The translations under genes were made by a program, and so were the position numbers. From NCBI GenBank assembly GCA_009746045.1, contig RPFO01000027.1, forward strand, positions 1,372,976-1,436,975: 64,000 nt of DNA, written 5' to 3'. Positions 12,100 through 36,200 of the stretch are shown here, in pieces (the first letter of the stretch is position 1; every line of letters starts with the position of its first letter). Below the pieces are notes generated by a model. It was not told the DNA's origin and did no database searches. It saw nothing but the letters and a program-made list of their open reading frames with translations. This DNA is from Mesostigma viride (Eukaryota; Streptophyta; Mesostigmatophyceae; Mesostigmatales; Mesostigmataceae).

Positions 12100-12936
12100 T
12101 AATTAACAAGAGGATGTATAGTCTGTACCACGTTGCGGCCGGTACCAATAACAAAATTGTACACTCCTATGGCCAACGACACGGGGTGTGGCAAGGTTGT
12201 GTCCTGTCCCCATACCTGTTCATTATTGTCGTGGACCACGTCATGCGCCAGGCACGTGCGCGCTTTACCGCTCTTAAGAAGGGGTTCGAGCCAGCTAGGC
12301 TTGGACATCCTTAACGAGCGTGGGCACGGCGGGGTTATAGCACGGGTTACCGCCTGGCTGACCTGATTTATGCGGACGACACCACCCTCATCGCGCACCC
12401 CGAGCACATTCAGACCTGGCTGGACTGTCTGGGCCTGGAGGCGCGGGCGGTGGGGTTGGATATTAGTGTCAAAACTGAGGCGATGGTGATTGGGGCCTAC
12501 AGTCGCCCACCGCTGCCGCGCCTGCTCGACGGGACGGAGGTCCCGTTCCGCGACCGCTTCAAACTGTTGGGGAGCATGCTCCCTGACACCGCCGACGATG
12601 TGGACGTCCGCATTGGCCTAACCTGGTCTAGGCTTCGTTCGCTCAACACCTACTGGCGCTCCAAGGGCCTGGACGAGCACCGCAAGCGCATGCTCTTCCG
12701 AAGGTCCTCGTCCTCACGGTGCTCACGTATGGCGCCGAGGCGTGGACACTCACGGCAACATTGGCAGCTAAGCTAGACGGCACGGTAACCAGGATGCTCC
12801 GACAGGTCCTGAATGTAGGGTTTTCTCAGCGTAGGTCACTAGAGTCTTTGAATCACGGTATGCCTCGTATTTCGGACGAGCTTAGGCAGCGTAGGATAGC
12901 ATTTGTAGATCGACATCTTGCTCACACCAGCCACTG
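12100..12936 (+). pseudogene. LINE ORF2 reverse transcriptase, 5'-truncated
   Basis: This is a better preserved copy of the family A RT. In three plus-strand frames it shows HGVWQGCVLSPYLFIIV (about 12180-12235), DHVMRQARARF, LIYADDTTLI with the intact YADD catalytic motif (about 12365-12395), GLDISVKTEAMVIGAYSRPP, RDRFKLLGSMLPD, SLNTYWRSKGL and LTYGAEAWTLTA. It ends in RQVLNVGFS and ISDELRQRRIAFVDRHLAHTSH to a stop at 12936. The endonuclease and first RT blocks are missing and at least two frameshifts are present. Confidence 0.8.
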
Positions 12937-13112
12937 AGGTCGACTGTCGCGTCTGCGTGCCACAATCTCCGGCGCCACCATGGCGGCTGGCCACTCAGCT
13001 TTGGTAAAACCCAAATGAGCTGAGCTGACGTGCCCGTGCATGCCCTGTGGGGTGGGCGAGGTCGACCTGTCCCATGATTGATGATTCCCCCCCTCGCTGG
13101 CGACCGGCCCCA

Positions 13113-13935
13113 TCACGAAGACAGCGATCGTACCAAGACAAGGGCAGCGGTGACCACAGTCAAGCTGCGGGAGGTTAACTGCGCAGCGGTGCACACTGGA
13201 CAAAACCAATCCCCCTCCGGAATGCTGGTGACCACTGGCTGCAAACACTGCATGTGCCAACCACAGTTACACTGATCGATCACACAATAACATGGACTCC
13301 GCCTGATCAACCCGGTGACAAACCTGACACTGGGCGTCCTGGACTCGGCGAGACGTGTGCGGTTGGAGGTCGTGGACCAAATTGGGCAGCGATCAGGGAC
13401 TGAGATTGCTGAGGTTGTCAGTCATACGGCTCCCGTCGGCGCCCTCCAAAATTGCCACTCCCGATGGTTTGATAGCCACAATGCGCAAAATGGTGGGCCC
13501 CGCCTCCACATCCAAAGTGTGCTTCAGCTGAGTGCGCAGGAAAACATACTGCCCTGGCCTAAACCGCAGCTGGCGAGCCATGTATGCGCCCCCCCGGCGC
13601 TGAGCGTAACGCAGCGTGTCCCTGTGCTGAGCAATGAACAAGTTGTTCATCGCGATGGGCATGCCGACCTGGCAAGTCTCTGTCCTGGCCAGCACCTCAA
13701 CCAAAAATTGCTGAGCGTTGTCGAAGGCCATGGGTTCGGGGTGCGCAACCTGTGCCTCCGTAGGCAAAAGAGGATTACGCCCGAACAGAAGGAAATACGG
13801 GGAGAAGGTAGCGAGAGACTCCTGGGGAGACTGTCATGCGATAACCAATGGCAATCCATGCCAACTCGCGATCCCACCTGGCCGACTCCGTCTCTTCGAG
13901 TAACGAAAAGAGGGTTCTCAGCCGAGGACAAGTAA
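13113..13935 (-). pseudogene. gypsy integrase C-terminal part with PHD finger
   Basis: Reading the minus strand from about 13935, the first recognisable block (RWDRELAWIAIGYR) resembles the integrase region ahead of the C-terminal domain. It is followed by a segment typical of Ty3/gypsy integrase C-termini in plants and algae: AQHRDTLRYAQRRGGAYMAR, FRPGQYVFLRT and ILRIVAIKPSGVAILEGADG. After a short gap (13310-13113) is CNCGWHMQCLQPVVTSIPEG followed by DWFCPVC, the second half of a PHD finger (GWHxxCL...P..DWxCPxC). The frames are shifted relative to each other and the catalytic core is absent. Confidence 0.7.
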
Positions 13936-15199
13936 CTGTCCCTCGTGCCTGATGACCACCTTATTGATCCCCTTGTGTACCGTCACGTGCCGCGTTTGAC
14001 TATCCTTGCTGGGGCGTTAGCTAGACGCTCCAACTAATCTAGTTGCGACAATGATGATGGTGCAAGATGATGCTTTTGCCTCCCCTGCTATAGAACTGAT
14101 GCTTTCACAACACACACTTTGCACAGTCTGATGATGAAGCGGCACATGCATGCGGAATTTATTGAGAAAGTTAGTACAATTACAACACGTTGATAGTCTC
14201 AATATCGATGCACTCCATGCTCAAGAGCCCGCAGTTAGGTAGCGCTCCATCCATGACATGCTACCGGCCTTGCTCCCAAGGAAAGGGAGAAACACGAAGG
14301 CCACTAACGAGAGACTAGAAGAGACTACACGCTACGTGAGAGTCCTCTTCGACTATGAACCAAATCATTCGTCATGCCACACGCATGACACACGCCACAC
14401 TTGTCAGTCGGCAGCCAGGAATGCCAAAACTATCTTGCTGCCTGAACCATGCAAACAGAAACCGCATTCCAGTTGCCGTCCTGGCTTTCTACCACACATG
14501 CCAACAAAAGCAGTGAAGGCATCCCGACAAATCTAGATTGCTACCCTGTTGCCGATCTCATCTCCTAGAGGCTCCGGCATTTCTGTCCCTGGGAATGTCC
14601 GGCATTGAGTCACGACCACCAAGGTCGAAGCATAATATCCTTCAAACTATCTGCATGCTCACACCTTGCGTGTGAGTGGCCCACCAAACATTGCTTCTCA
14701 TCTTTCCTTTCTAGAAGAAATCCCTTTGTAGGGCTTCCAGCGATTTCGCATTCATTCCAGCGATCTGGCTCCGCACCGCAAATTGTCCTTTTCCATTTTC
14801 TGTCCAGTCCTCATAACGTGGACCCGCTATTCTACACCACAAAGACACCTGGCCTGTCAATAGCCTCGGCGCTGTTGAAGTCCAGCAGTCCAGCTCCAGC
14901 TCCAGCTCCAGCTTCAGCTTCAGCTGTCCACTAACTCGCAAATGATCCTCTCGACGCTGCGCCCTTGTGCTGCCGTCCGCTCATGCAAGTCAGTGCTGCG
15001 CGCCCAGCTGTGCCTGGCCCGGCGCGCGCGCACGTACACTTTCGTCCGCTCTTATGCTGCGTGCCCGACTGTGCCTGGCCCGGCGCGCCTGCCCCTGCCC
15101 CTATGCTGCAAGTGCTAGTGTCCCCCCCCCGGTCACTAGCCTTTGTCGAAAATGCGTAGAAAACAAATTCCTTGCGCACGTCACCGGTCTTGTGCATAG
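13936..15199. other. no recognised gene
   Basis: Open frames are short and lack recognisable domains. A short GCTCCA/GCTTCA hexamer run lies at about 14888-14930, and GC-rich segments near 14990-15110 contain two similar copies of a GTGCCTGGCCCGGCGCGC-containing unit. No gene call is supportable. Confidence 0.5.
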
Positions 15200-15700
15200 T
15201 GGGCGCCGGATGGCATAGCTCGCTTCCGTGACACGACACCGCTGTTGGTCTGGCCGGTCCCCAGCGGCTCGGCCAACCAGGGCGGCATATTTTGACCTGG
15301 CCTGGCCCCAAGAACTATTCCTAAAAGGGTAGGGAAACATGCCCTGACCTATACCCAGATGTTGCTGGCCGACCTAGTGGTCCCAGCCCAGTTTGAATAC
15401 CGCATCCCCTCTCTCTCCCTTCTTTGGACTGCCATGCAGGACAAGAAGCGGTGGCAGAAGATTGTCAAGGCTCACACGCCAGCCCCTGTGGGCAAGCCGC
15501 CTCCCCCCAAGAGGAGGAGCCGTTTTGATGAGTAGCGTAGATAGGCTTTTCTAGACTAGATAGCTTAGAGTTAGGTTAGTTCGATTACGCGGCTTCCTCC
15601 ACTCCACCCATCCATCCTGGAATATGTGCTACATGATCTCCCAACGGAGGCATGTTATAATTTAATTTAATTTAATTTAATTTTAATGGCCAACGAGAGG
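15200..15700 (+). pseudogene. LINE ORF2 C-terminus and 3' end (family A)
   Basis: The plus-strand frame ends MQDKKRWQKIVKAHTPAP then GKPPPPKRRSRFDE and a stop at about 15535. A minus-strand copy at 46925-47137 and a decayed one at 5760-6145 share this ending, marking it as the C-terminus of a LINE ORF2. The 3' UTR carries the family terminus (TGTGCTACATGATCTCCC, then AACGGAGGCATG) and an (AATTT)n tail at about 15657-15683. Confidence 0.75.
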
Positions 15701-16649
15701 CAGGGCGCGCAATAATGATTATATATCGAGGCTGGCGCAGTACTTCACATGTAATGTCACTCCACGCATGCATAGTAGCATCAATTCGAATTACAATTAT
15801 CAGATGTGGAGATGTATATGTACACATGTATGGATATCCGACTTGGGTCTCCAGCTAGGACCATCATTATACGTTATATCGATATGAGACAACCAGCGCA
15901 GGCCAGAAGTTGTATCACCAGCGCAGGCCAGAAGTTACACGTCCACCACAATCCACTCTGGAACAGCATTGTTGACCAATCCGTCTCGCGCGAGCATAAA
16001 GATAGTTGTCTCACGTACTAAAGAGCTTCATGACTCAAATGCAGCTAGGCACCACGTTTTCCCACGCAAGCGCAAAATCCATCCATCAACTCATGCTGCG
16101 CTCTGGGAACCCTCCCTCCATGGCCTCATGCCCACAACCCGGCGCCCAGCCGGAGGCACCCAGCCGGACATGATATTTGGGCCACATGGGTAGCGCGGCC
16201 AGCCTAGTTAGAGCCCCCGTCGTTAGACCTGAAAGAGCTTCGAGTCGTTAGACCAAGTCACTGCCTTGCAAGAGGGTTATGGTCAGACTTTAAAGAGGCA
16301 AGAAGCAGACTTTGAAGAGGCAAGCTGGCCGCTGTTCATGACTTTCCCTCGTACATCAACCTGGAACACCGTCGAGGTCCACTCCAAGTTGTTAAGACAT
16401 GGAAGAGTGTCGAGGTGTACTGTTTCACGTCATGATGCCTGAAACAATGTCACCAAGGCATGCTGGCTGCTCATCATGGCCTCGCATCCAACACCACCCT
16501 GGAATGGCGCCGAGGTCTGGTCCTTCGAGTTACTACGCCGGACCAGGAACAGCCTCTAGTGGTAGACCAACCTGTTTTAGACCTGAGCCTCTCGCGGTAG
16601 ACCAATTTGTTTGTAGGCCTAAAACAGCCTCTAATAACAGACCAAGTGC
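15701..16649. other. 3' flank of the PHAF1-like gene
   Basis: No protein-coding signal. From about 16200 the sequence contains degenerate repeats of a unit resembling AGACCTGGAACAGCGTC.CCGAGG, one of which runs up to the last coding exon of the neighbouring minus-strand gene. This is its probable 3' UTR and flank. I cannot locate a polyadenylation signal with confidence. Confidence 0.45.
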
Positions 16650-29289
<12,640 letters not shown>

Positions 29290-29313
29290 GATCACAAAGG
29301 AAGATCTCACAAT

Positions 29314-29798
29314 TTAAAAGGAAGAGCCACCAATATTCAGATTCGCTTGCATTGCGTAGATCGTTCTTATGCCGGCCTCAACATGACTCAATTGTAGGCG
29401 GGCCTGGGCCTGCTCTTTGCTCGTGCCTATCCATGACAATTACCTAGCATCCATGACTTGCTGACGACGGTAGACCAAAACCCGCGATGTGGCCAGATAG
29501 GAAACGCTTGTCCACCATGAATCTGAGTCTAGGGCAACGAGCTCTTGCTCGCTCCCAAACTGAAAGGTCCGGGCTGATGTGCCAACTGCCATGCCGAGTT
29601 TGCCCACGTGTCCACAGGTGGTGGCATGTGCGGTTCTTCTTTCTGCTGCCATATTGTGACCCCTGATGCCCTCTTCTACTGTAAGAATGTTGTTGTCGCA
29701 AGTTGTCACAACAACGCTCTGACGAAAGATTCTCTACTTGGAAGAGTCTCTTGTGAGCAACTAATCGCAGCTAAATGCTCATGACCTTGTGCTGACAT
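29314..29798 (-). other. possible 5' exons or small gene upstream of PHAF1
   Basis: A minus-strand frame from about 29678 to 29440 reads protein-like sequence (e.g. FGSEQELVALDSDSWWTSV, RVLVYRRQQVMDAR) to a TAA. After the TAA the same frame stays open for about 40 more codons (SKEQAQARLQLSHVEAGIRT) to a TAA at 29314, only 25 bp before the PHAF1 start codon and in the same frame. A short ATG exon at 29798-29738 could splice in through a 59-nt intron. No family is recognised. It may be 5' leader of PHAF1, an alternative first exon, or chance. Confidence 0.25.
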
Positions 29799-30089
29799 CT
29801 AAACCCGGCTAGCCGAGCGCCCCAAAAATAAAGACACGATCGCGAGTTCATTACCATGGCGCCTTCCACCTTATTTCCTACGTTACCAGAGGGGGACAAA
29901 ACAATTTTACTATAGAAACATATCCGACAGGTTGTGCATTTTTCGATTTCTTACTTCTTCATTAGCTGTGAGTGTGGGTGGAAGCGGCGGCTCATTCTAA
30001 ATGACCGCAATTGTGGTGACATGAACTGTAAACCTTCAGTAGCTGGCTCGCTGCCGTCCTCATTTCATGCATGTGAGCGTGAGTGACAT

Positions 30090-30099
30090 TTGACGTCAA
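30090..30099. promoter_or_regulatory. candidate CRE-like palindrome in divergent promoter
   Basis: The perfect palindrome TTGACGTCAA lies about 107 bp before the start codon of the MORN gene, inside the roughly 0.9-kb interval shared with the divergent PHAF1-like gene. TGACGTCA is the core bound by bZIP factors in many eukaryotes. Function here is inferred from position only. Confidence 0.25.
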
Positions 30100-30205
30100 C
30101 TGCGGGGAGTTGTAGTCACATACGTGCGTGATCTATCGTAGGAGACTGCTTGGATCAATTTTGTGGTAGTGCCAAGCAGACCACCTATCGGGACAAGGCA
30201 ACGAC

Positions 30206-33200
30206 ATGCCTCCGAAGAAGAAAGACGAGAAGGACAAGAAAGAGGATGGCGTTCCCGCCGAACTAGACGAAGGTACGCAACGATTGTGGCAGTCTTCTTA
30301 GCACTTCCTATGGACGCCAGTTCAATGCATGCGCTGATGGCAGTCACGGCGTGTACAATGGAGAAGACTCGGCTCGGAAGGACATCGGTAGGGGTATCCC
30401 CCCTAGGAACCTCCTCCACAGTGTTCCTATACGTTCGGACATGGCCACATAATACCCCTTGTTTCGCACACTGTCAGGTAACGAAATTTACTGGCGATAA
30501 CTGGAATTAATGCATACATGTATTATGGCGTTTTGCCCTTTCCTGACGGCAACCCATGCAGCGCTCAAGGCGGCACCGACCGCAGGAACGGGGAAGTTCT
30601 ATTTCGGGGAGGAGGCGACCTATGGTGAGTCAGGAGAGCCCCGTTCCACCGTGACGTTTCGTCTCCCTTGCCTGCCTTACCTGCCGCGTCATCGGCAGCA
30701 GCTAATCCCACCCACCCCTCCATACACTGTAAAGTCGGGAAATCGTGCTAGAGGTCCTTTTTTCATCCCACAAGCTCCCTTGATGACATGCTATGGTTTC
30801 AAGTTGGTGTCCATGGGCACCTATAGTAGGTAGAGTGACCACTGTGTCATCTTGTGCGAATAAGGGAAGTGCTTAAATAATGTTTGTGTGAATCAGGGAA
30901 ACGTGGTTCGATGGTGTGAATCAGGGAAATGTGCTTAACTAGAGTTTGCGTGAATCAGGGAAATGTGATTACATAGAGCTGGGGTGAATCAGGGAAATGT
31001 GATTACATAGAGTTTGGGCATCCTGCGCATCTGTGACGGCGAGTCTGACTTCTTCTTTAAAACATGACTTGCCTTAATATATCCAAGTTTTACGAAGCGG
31101 ATATCAACGGAGGGGTATCCGTCACAGCGCAAGTTATGATCTTGAGGATGGTGATGATATGTGGGGGCTTACTGGGGCAAACTGGTGGCAAACTAATTCC
31201 CGTTTCTTGGCAGTCGTATCATGATTAGAGCCTTTTGGACTTGTCTATTTCTCGTGCATGCGTGCTGCGTGCAAAGGGCAACTGGGAGCGAGCGTGAATG
31301 TGTGTCCTCCTCGCTCGCTTACTTACTATCTTATTTTACTTACTTTCTTATTTAACTTACTTTCTTTTTTTACTTACTTTCTTTTTTTACTTACTATCTT
31401 ATTTTACTTACTATCTTATTTTACTTACTTTCTGATTTTACTTACTTTCTTACTTTCTTATTTTACTTACTATCTTATTTTACTTACTATCTTTATTTGC
31501 TATCTCTGTCTACCTGCCCGCAACATGGTGTGCGTGCAGAGGGCGACTGGGAGTTGCGACGGGACCCGAACGAGCCCCCACCCCCCCCCGAGCCAGAAGG
31601 TGGGCCACTGTAGCTTCTCTTCTTGATCCCGAGATGGCCTCGTTACCATTCCTATGCCATGTTCGGTCATGGGAGCTTTTATGAGTACTTGCCACTGTTG
31701 CATCTTCCCTTTCTTTTACTGTGCTCCGTGCCCCCCCAACGGGGCCATGTGTATAAATGAAGGGGGGGGGGGGGGGGGGATGTCACTCCATGTTTATCTT
31801 TGAACCAATATTATCTTTAAAGAATGTTTTCATCTTGAAATTAGGTCGCCCACCGCACCATCGCTTGATTGCTTGTACAGGTTTGAGGCCATTTGTATGA
31901 ATTACTTCGAGGCCACTTTTGATTAATTAAAGTTGAGGCCATTTTTAATCAATTAATTTGAGGCCACTTTTAATTGATTTGATTTATTTGAGGCCATCCC
32001 TCATGCAGCGTATTCATGCTGGGGTGTTTCAGCATCAGGGTTGGTTGAAGCCATAGGATGGGTCAACATGGCACGGTTGCTATATACGGTTGCCTGCGCA
32101 ACATTTGTTACATCGAAGTACGTCAATGCTTCACATGAAAAATGCCCACCTTTCATGCAACAAGCTACAAGGCAGCGCACGGTAGCAGAATGACCATGCA
32201 CAGTAGGCCACTGCTGCATGTACAGCAATCGATAGCATAGCTACAAGGCAGTGCACGGACGCAGAATGCGCCATGCACAGTAGATCACTGTAGCCTATCA
32301 AACAAGCCACCTTGTATTGAACATGCTACAAGGTACCAGAGGATGGCACCATGCATCATTCAACGCACCGTGAAATGTATCAATCATGATTTGATGCCAT
32401 GTACCATGGACTGCACCACATGCACACTGGCAACCCATGCAGCTCTCAATATGAGGCCATGCATACTTCCTTTGGCTTCTGATGGACGGACGCCTCCTGG
32501 CTGCTCCTACTGGCTGGTTGGCATACCAGGCTGTAATGGCCTGCAGCTGCTGTAGTGGCATCTAGTGGGCTGCAGCTGCCACATACGTGTGGTTGCTGAT
32601 GGGGGGATCATGCCTGCCGCTGGATGGCATGTAGCCATCTACCGGATGGGGTAATGCCTGCCAGCTGCTGAAGTCACGAAGTCGACCATGCACCCAATGA
32701 CAAGACAACTATATATTTACTACTATTATTTGTTGTTGTATTTGCACCCCCATGGCTCTCTGTACGCCCGTCGTCATCGTGGGTCGTATTCGCAGAGGAC
32801 CCGAAAGCAAAGAAGAAACCTGCGAAGAAAGGGGACCCCGCAGAAGAGGCCCCGCCGCCCCGTAAGTGCAATGTTTAATCTGTACTATTACATGTCTGTA
32901 CCAGTATAAAATCAGGGTGACCTATAATGCTGGCATCCTCGTCATTCAGTGATCTTGCTGCGCGTTTGTAAGAAAGCGGAACCTGCAGAAGTGACTCCGC
33001 CACCCAAGAACGTGCACTTATAGATCTAGATTCATTTCAGGATGATGCACAATGCCGGCATGCTACTGTCAGCCAGTAAGCCTGCTGGTCACCTGTAAGC
33101 AAAAATCCACCAAGGACACCCCACTTAGGCCCCAACACTTTGTAAGTGCAGTGTAAAATGCTGGCATTTGTATCAGCAAGTAACCTGGCTGAATTGTGAG

Positions 33201-36200
33201 CTTGCTGCGCATGTGCAAGAAAGACCCTTCAACAAAGGAAGACCTTGCCAGGGTCAGGCTCCACTGCCCCATACGTGCGAGGGAATATCCCTACATGCTT
33301 GTCATAGCATATCACCTTACTCCCCTCCCCTCCCCTCCCCTCCCCTCCCCTCCCTCCCCTCCCCTCCCCTCCCTCCCCTCCCCTCCTCCCCTCCCCTCCC
33401 CTCCCTCCCCTCCCTCCCTCCCCTCCCCTCCCCTCCTCCCCTCCCTCCCCTCCCCTCCCCTCCCCTCCCTCCCCTCCCTCCCCTCCCCTCCCTCCCCTCC
33501 CCTCCCCTCCCTCCCCTCCCCTCCCCTCCCCTCCCCTCCCCTCCCCTCCCTCCCTCCCCTCCCTCCCCCCTCCCCTCCCCTCCCTCCCCTCCCCTCCCCC
33601 CCTCCCCTCCCCTCCCCTCCCCTCCCTCCCCTCCCCTCCCCTCCCCTCCCTCCCCTCCCCTCCCCTCCCCTCCCCTCCCTCCCCTCCCCTCCCTCCCTCC
33701 CCTCCCCTCCCCTCCCCTCCCCTCCCCTCCCTCCCCTCCCCTCCCCTCCCCTCCCTCCCCTCCCCTCCCCTCCCTCCCCTCCCCTCCCCTCCCCTCCCCT
33801 CCCCTCCCCTCCCCTCCCCTCCCCTCCCTCCCCTCCCCTCCCCTCCCCTCCCCTCCCCTCCCCTCCCCTTCCCTCCTGTAGTCTTAAACTCTGCCGGTGA
33901 CATTGTCATTGAAAATCCTCCCTAGTTCTGTCAAACCGCTGTTTGGATCAAGGTGGCGGATGCAGCATAGTCTAGGGGAGCATGCAGGGCCAGAATGTGG
34001 GTCTGTCAGGGGGTTAAAGTTAGTTGTTGCGCCTTAACCTAAAGGAAAGTGAGGAGGTGCGCTTCAACCTAACGGGAAGTTAGGGGGGCCGCCATAACCT
34101 ACCCCTGTTGGCGTGGCCATCACCGCCACATGTACCTGTCGGTGGTGCGCACCTAATCAACAGCACGAGCACCCTTCGCCAGCACCAGTCATGGGTGCAG
34201 CGCGTGTATCCTATCTCATACTACCAACTAATAAAACCCCTAACACCACGCATCCCCTCATATACCAACTAACAACACCCCTAACACCACTCATCCCCTC
34301 ATATACCAACTAATAACACCCCTAACACCACGCATCCCCGCATGACCCCCGCAGCCCCCGCCAAGATGATCCGCATCCGCCACGGGCGCGGCACATACGT
34401 CGAGGGCAAGTACTCGTACCAGGGCGAGTGGTTTGAAGATAAAATGCACGGCCAAGGTGAGGCATCGCGTATCCTCCGATCCTTCGACCCGCTGCGTGCG
34501 CGTGCTCGTGGCTTGATCGCGGCACCGTGAATCAACCTTTTAGCTAGCAATCAAAAGGTCTCGATCGGTTTCGCCTCCCATCCTTCGACCCACTGCGCGT
34601 GCGTGCTTGCGGCTTGTGTGCTTGTATGTGGCTTGTGTGCTTGCTTGTGGCTTGTGTGCTTGGTTGTGGCTTGTGTGCTTGTATGGGGCTTGTGTGCTTG
34701 TATGTGGCTTGTGTGCTTGCTTGTGGCTTGTGTGCTTGTATGTGGCTTGTGTGCTTGTATGTGGCTTGTGTGCTTGCTTGTGGCTTGTGTGCTTGTTTGT
34801 GGCTTGTGTGCTTGTTTGTGGCTTGTGTGCTTGCTTGTGGCTTGTGTGCTTTCTTGTAGCTTGCGTCTGTCACCGTGAATGATCACCCTCCTACGGTCGG
34901 TAACAAACTTCTAAGCGAAGCCGATGGGTTTTGAACATCCTTATGGTTTTTGATCTTTTTATTTTGCCCACGCCCAGTAGTTCCTTATGGGTTTTGACCA
35001 GGAGGGGGTCGAGCACCTCAGCTGATATCCCCCGCCCCTCTCACCATCTGCAATAGGCACTTGCTGCTGGGTCTCTCTCGCTGAGATTCGTCGCGCGCTT
35101 TTTTCCTGATAGAATCCACTGCAGGAGATCTCTTGCCAAAATCTGCTGTGAGTTTTTCCTGCTGGCACTTGGATCGGTTTTTCAATGTTGAATTTTGCTG
35201 CGAGTTTTTGCTGCTGGCATTTGCATTGGTTTTTTCCTGCTGGCATTTGCCGCGGCCTCTTCCCTGCTGGTGTTTTGATGCTGGTTCGTCCGTGTCGGTT
35301 TGTTGATACGGGTTCTTCCCTGCCGATGTTTTGATACGGGTTCTTTCCTGTCCGTGTTTTAATGCTGTGCACTCGCATACCAGAAATGGCAGGCATGTTC
35401 AAGCACACATGGCTGCACTGTTGCGGTATGCTTACGGTGTTTCTCTGTTCTTGCACTGGCATATTCTTCCCACGGGCAGGCACATCCAGGCACACATGAC
35501 TGCGCTGTTGCTGTTTGTTGATAGTGTTTTGTGCTCTAATACTGGCACACACTTCCCACGGGCAGGCACGTTCAAGTACGAGAGCGGGGCGGTTTACGAG
35601 GGCGAGTGGGTGGAAGGAAAATACCACGGCCGCGGCAAGTATTCGGTGGGTGTTCTTGCTGATGTTGCATGACGCAGTCATATTCCAGATTTCTGGCCTG
35701 CGCTGGTTGTCTCATTGATACTAGTTGGCTACCCCACGTCCGCGGCAAATACACGGTGGGTGTTATCCATGCTGGTGCCTGCATGACCCAGATATAGTTA
35801 CGTGCCTTCTTTCTCCAATTCTTTCGAATCTTGCAGCGAATCCCACTCTCTGTGCAGTGGTCCATTGAATGAAAGGCGTGCATGTCAATCATGAATCGAT
35901 TCCTTACTTCCTATGGCAGGCGTGCGAGTACATCTTTGCTTGATTCCTTTCTTCCTATTGCAGGCGTGCGAGTAAATCATTAATCGATTCCTTCCTTTCT
36001 TCAGTATTCTCACGTGCATGGTTTGCCAAAAGAGCAAGCGACTAGGTCCTTAATCGTTTCGTGGTTGCGAGTCCTATACCCATGCACCCAACACTCGCTG
36101 TGTGCAGCGGGCCATCAGAGGACCCCATGTGGCTAAGTGGGTTGGCTTTTGATAGCGTTGGCTTAGCCCTGTGGCTGCCGCATCCGGGCCACCTTTGTCG

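Noticed and set aside
33168-33909. Proline-rich and glycine-rich frames of about 230 codons
   Set aside because: Artefact of the CCCCT array, open on both strands.
34612-34864. Regularly spaced 19-bp repeats as a CRISPR-like array
   Set aside because: Repeats are contiguous with no unique spacers, lie in a eukaryotic intron, and have no cas genes nearby.
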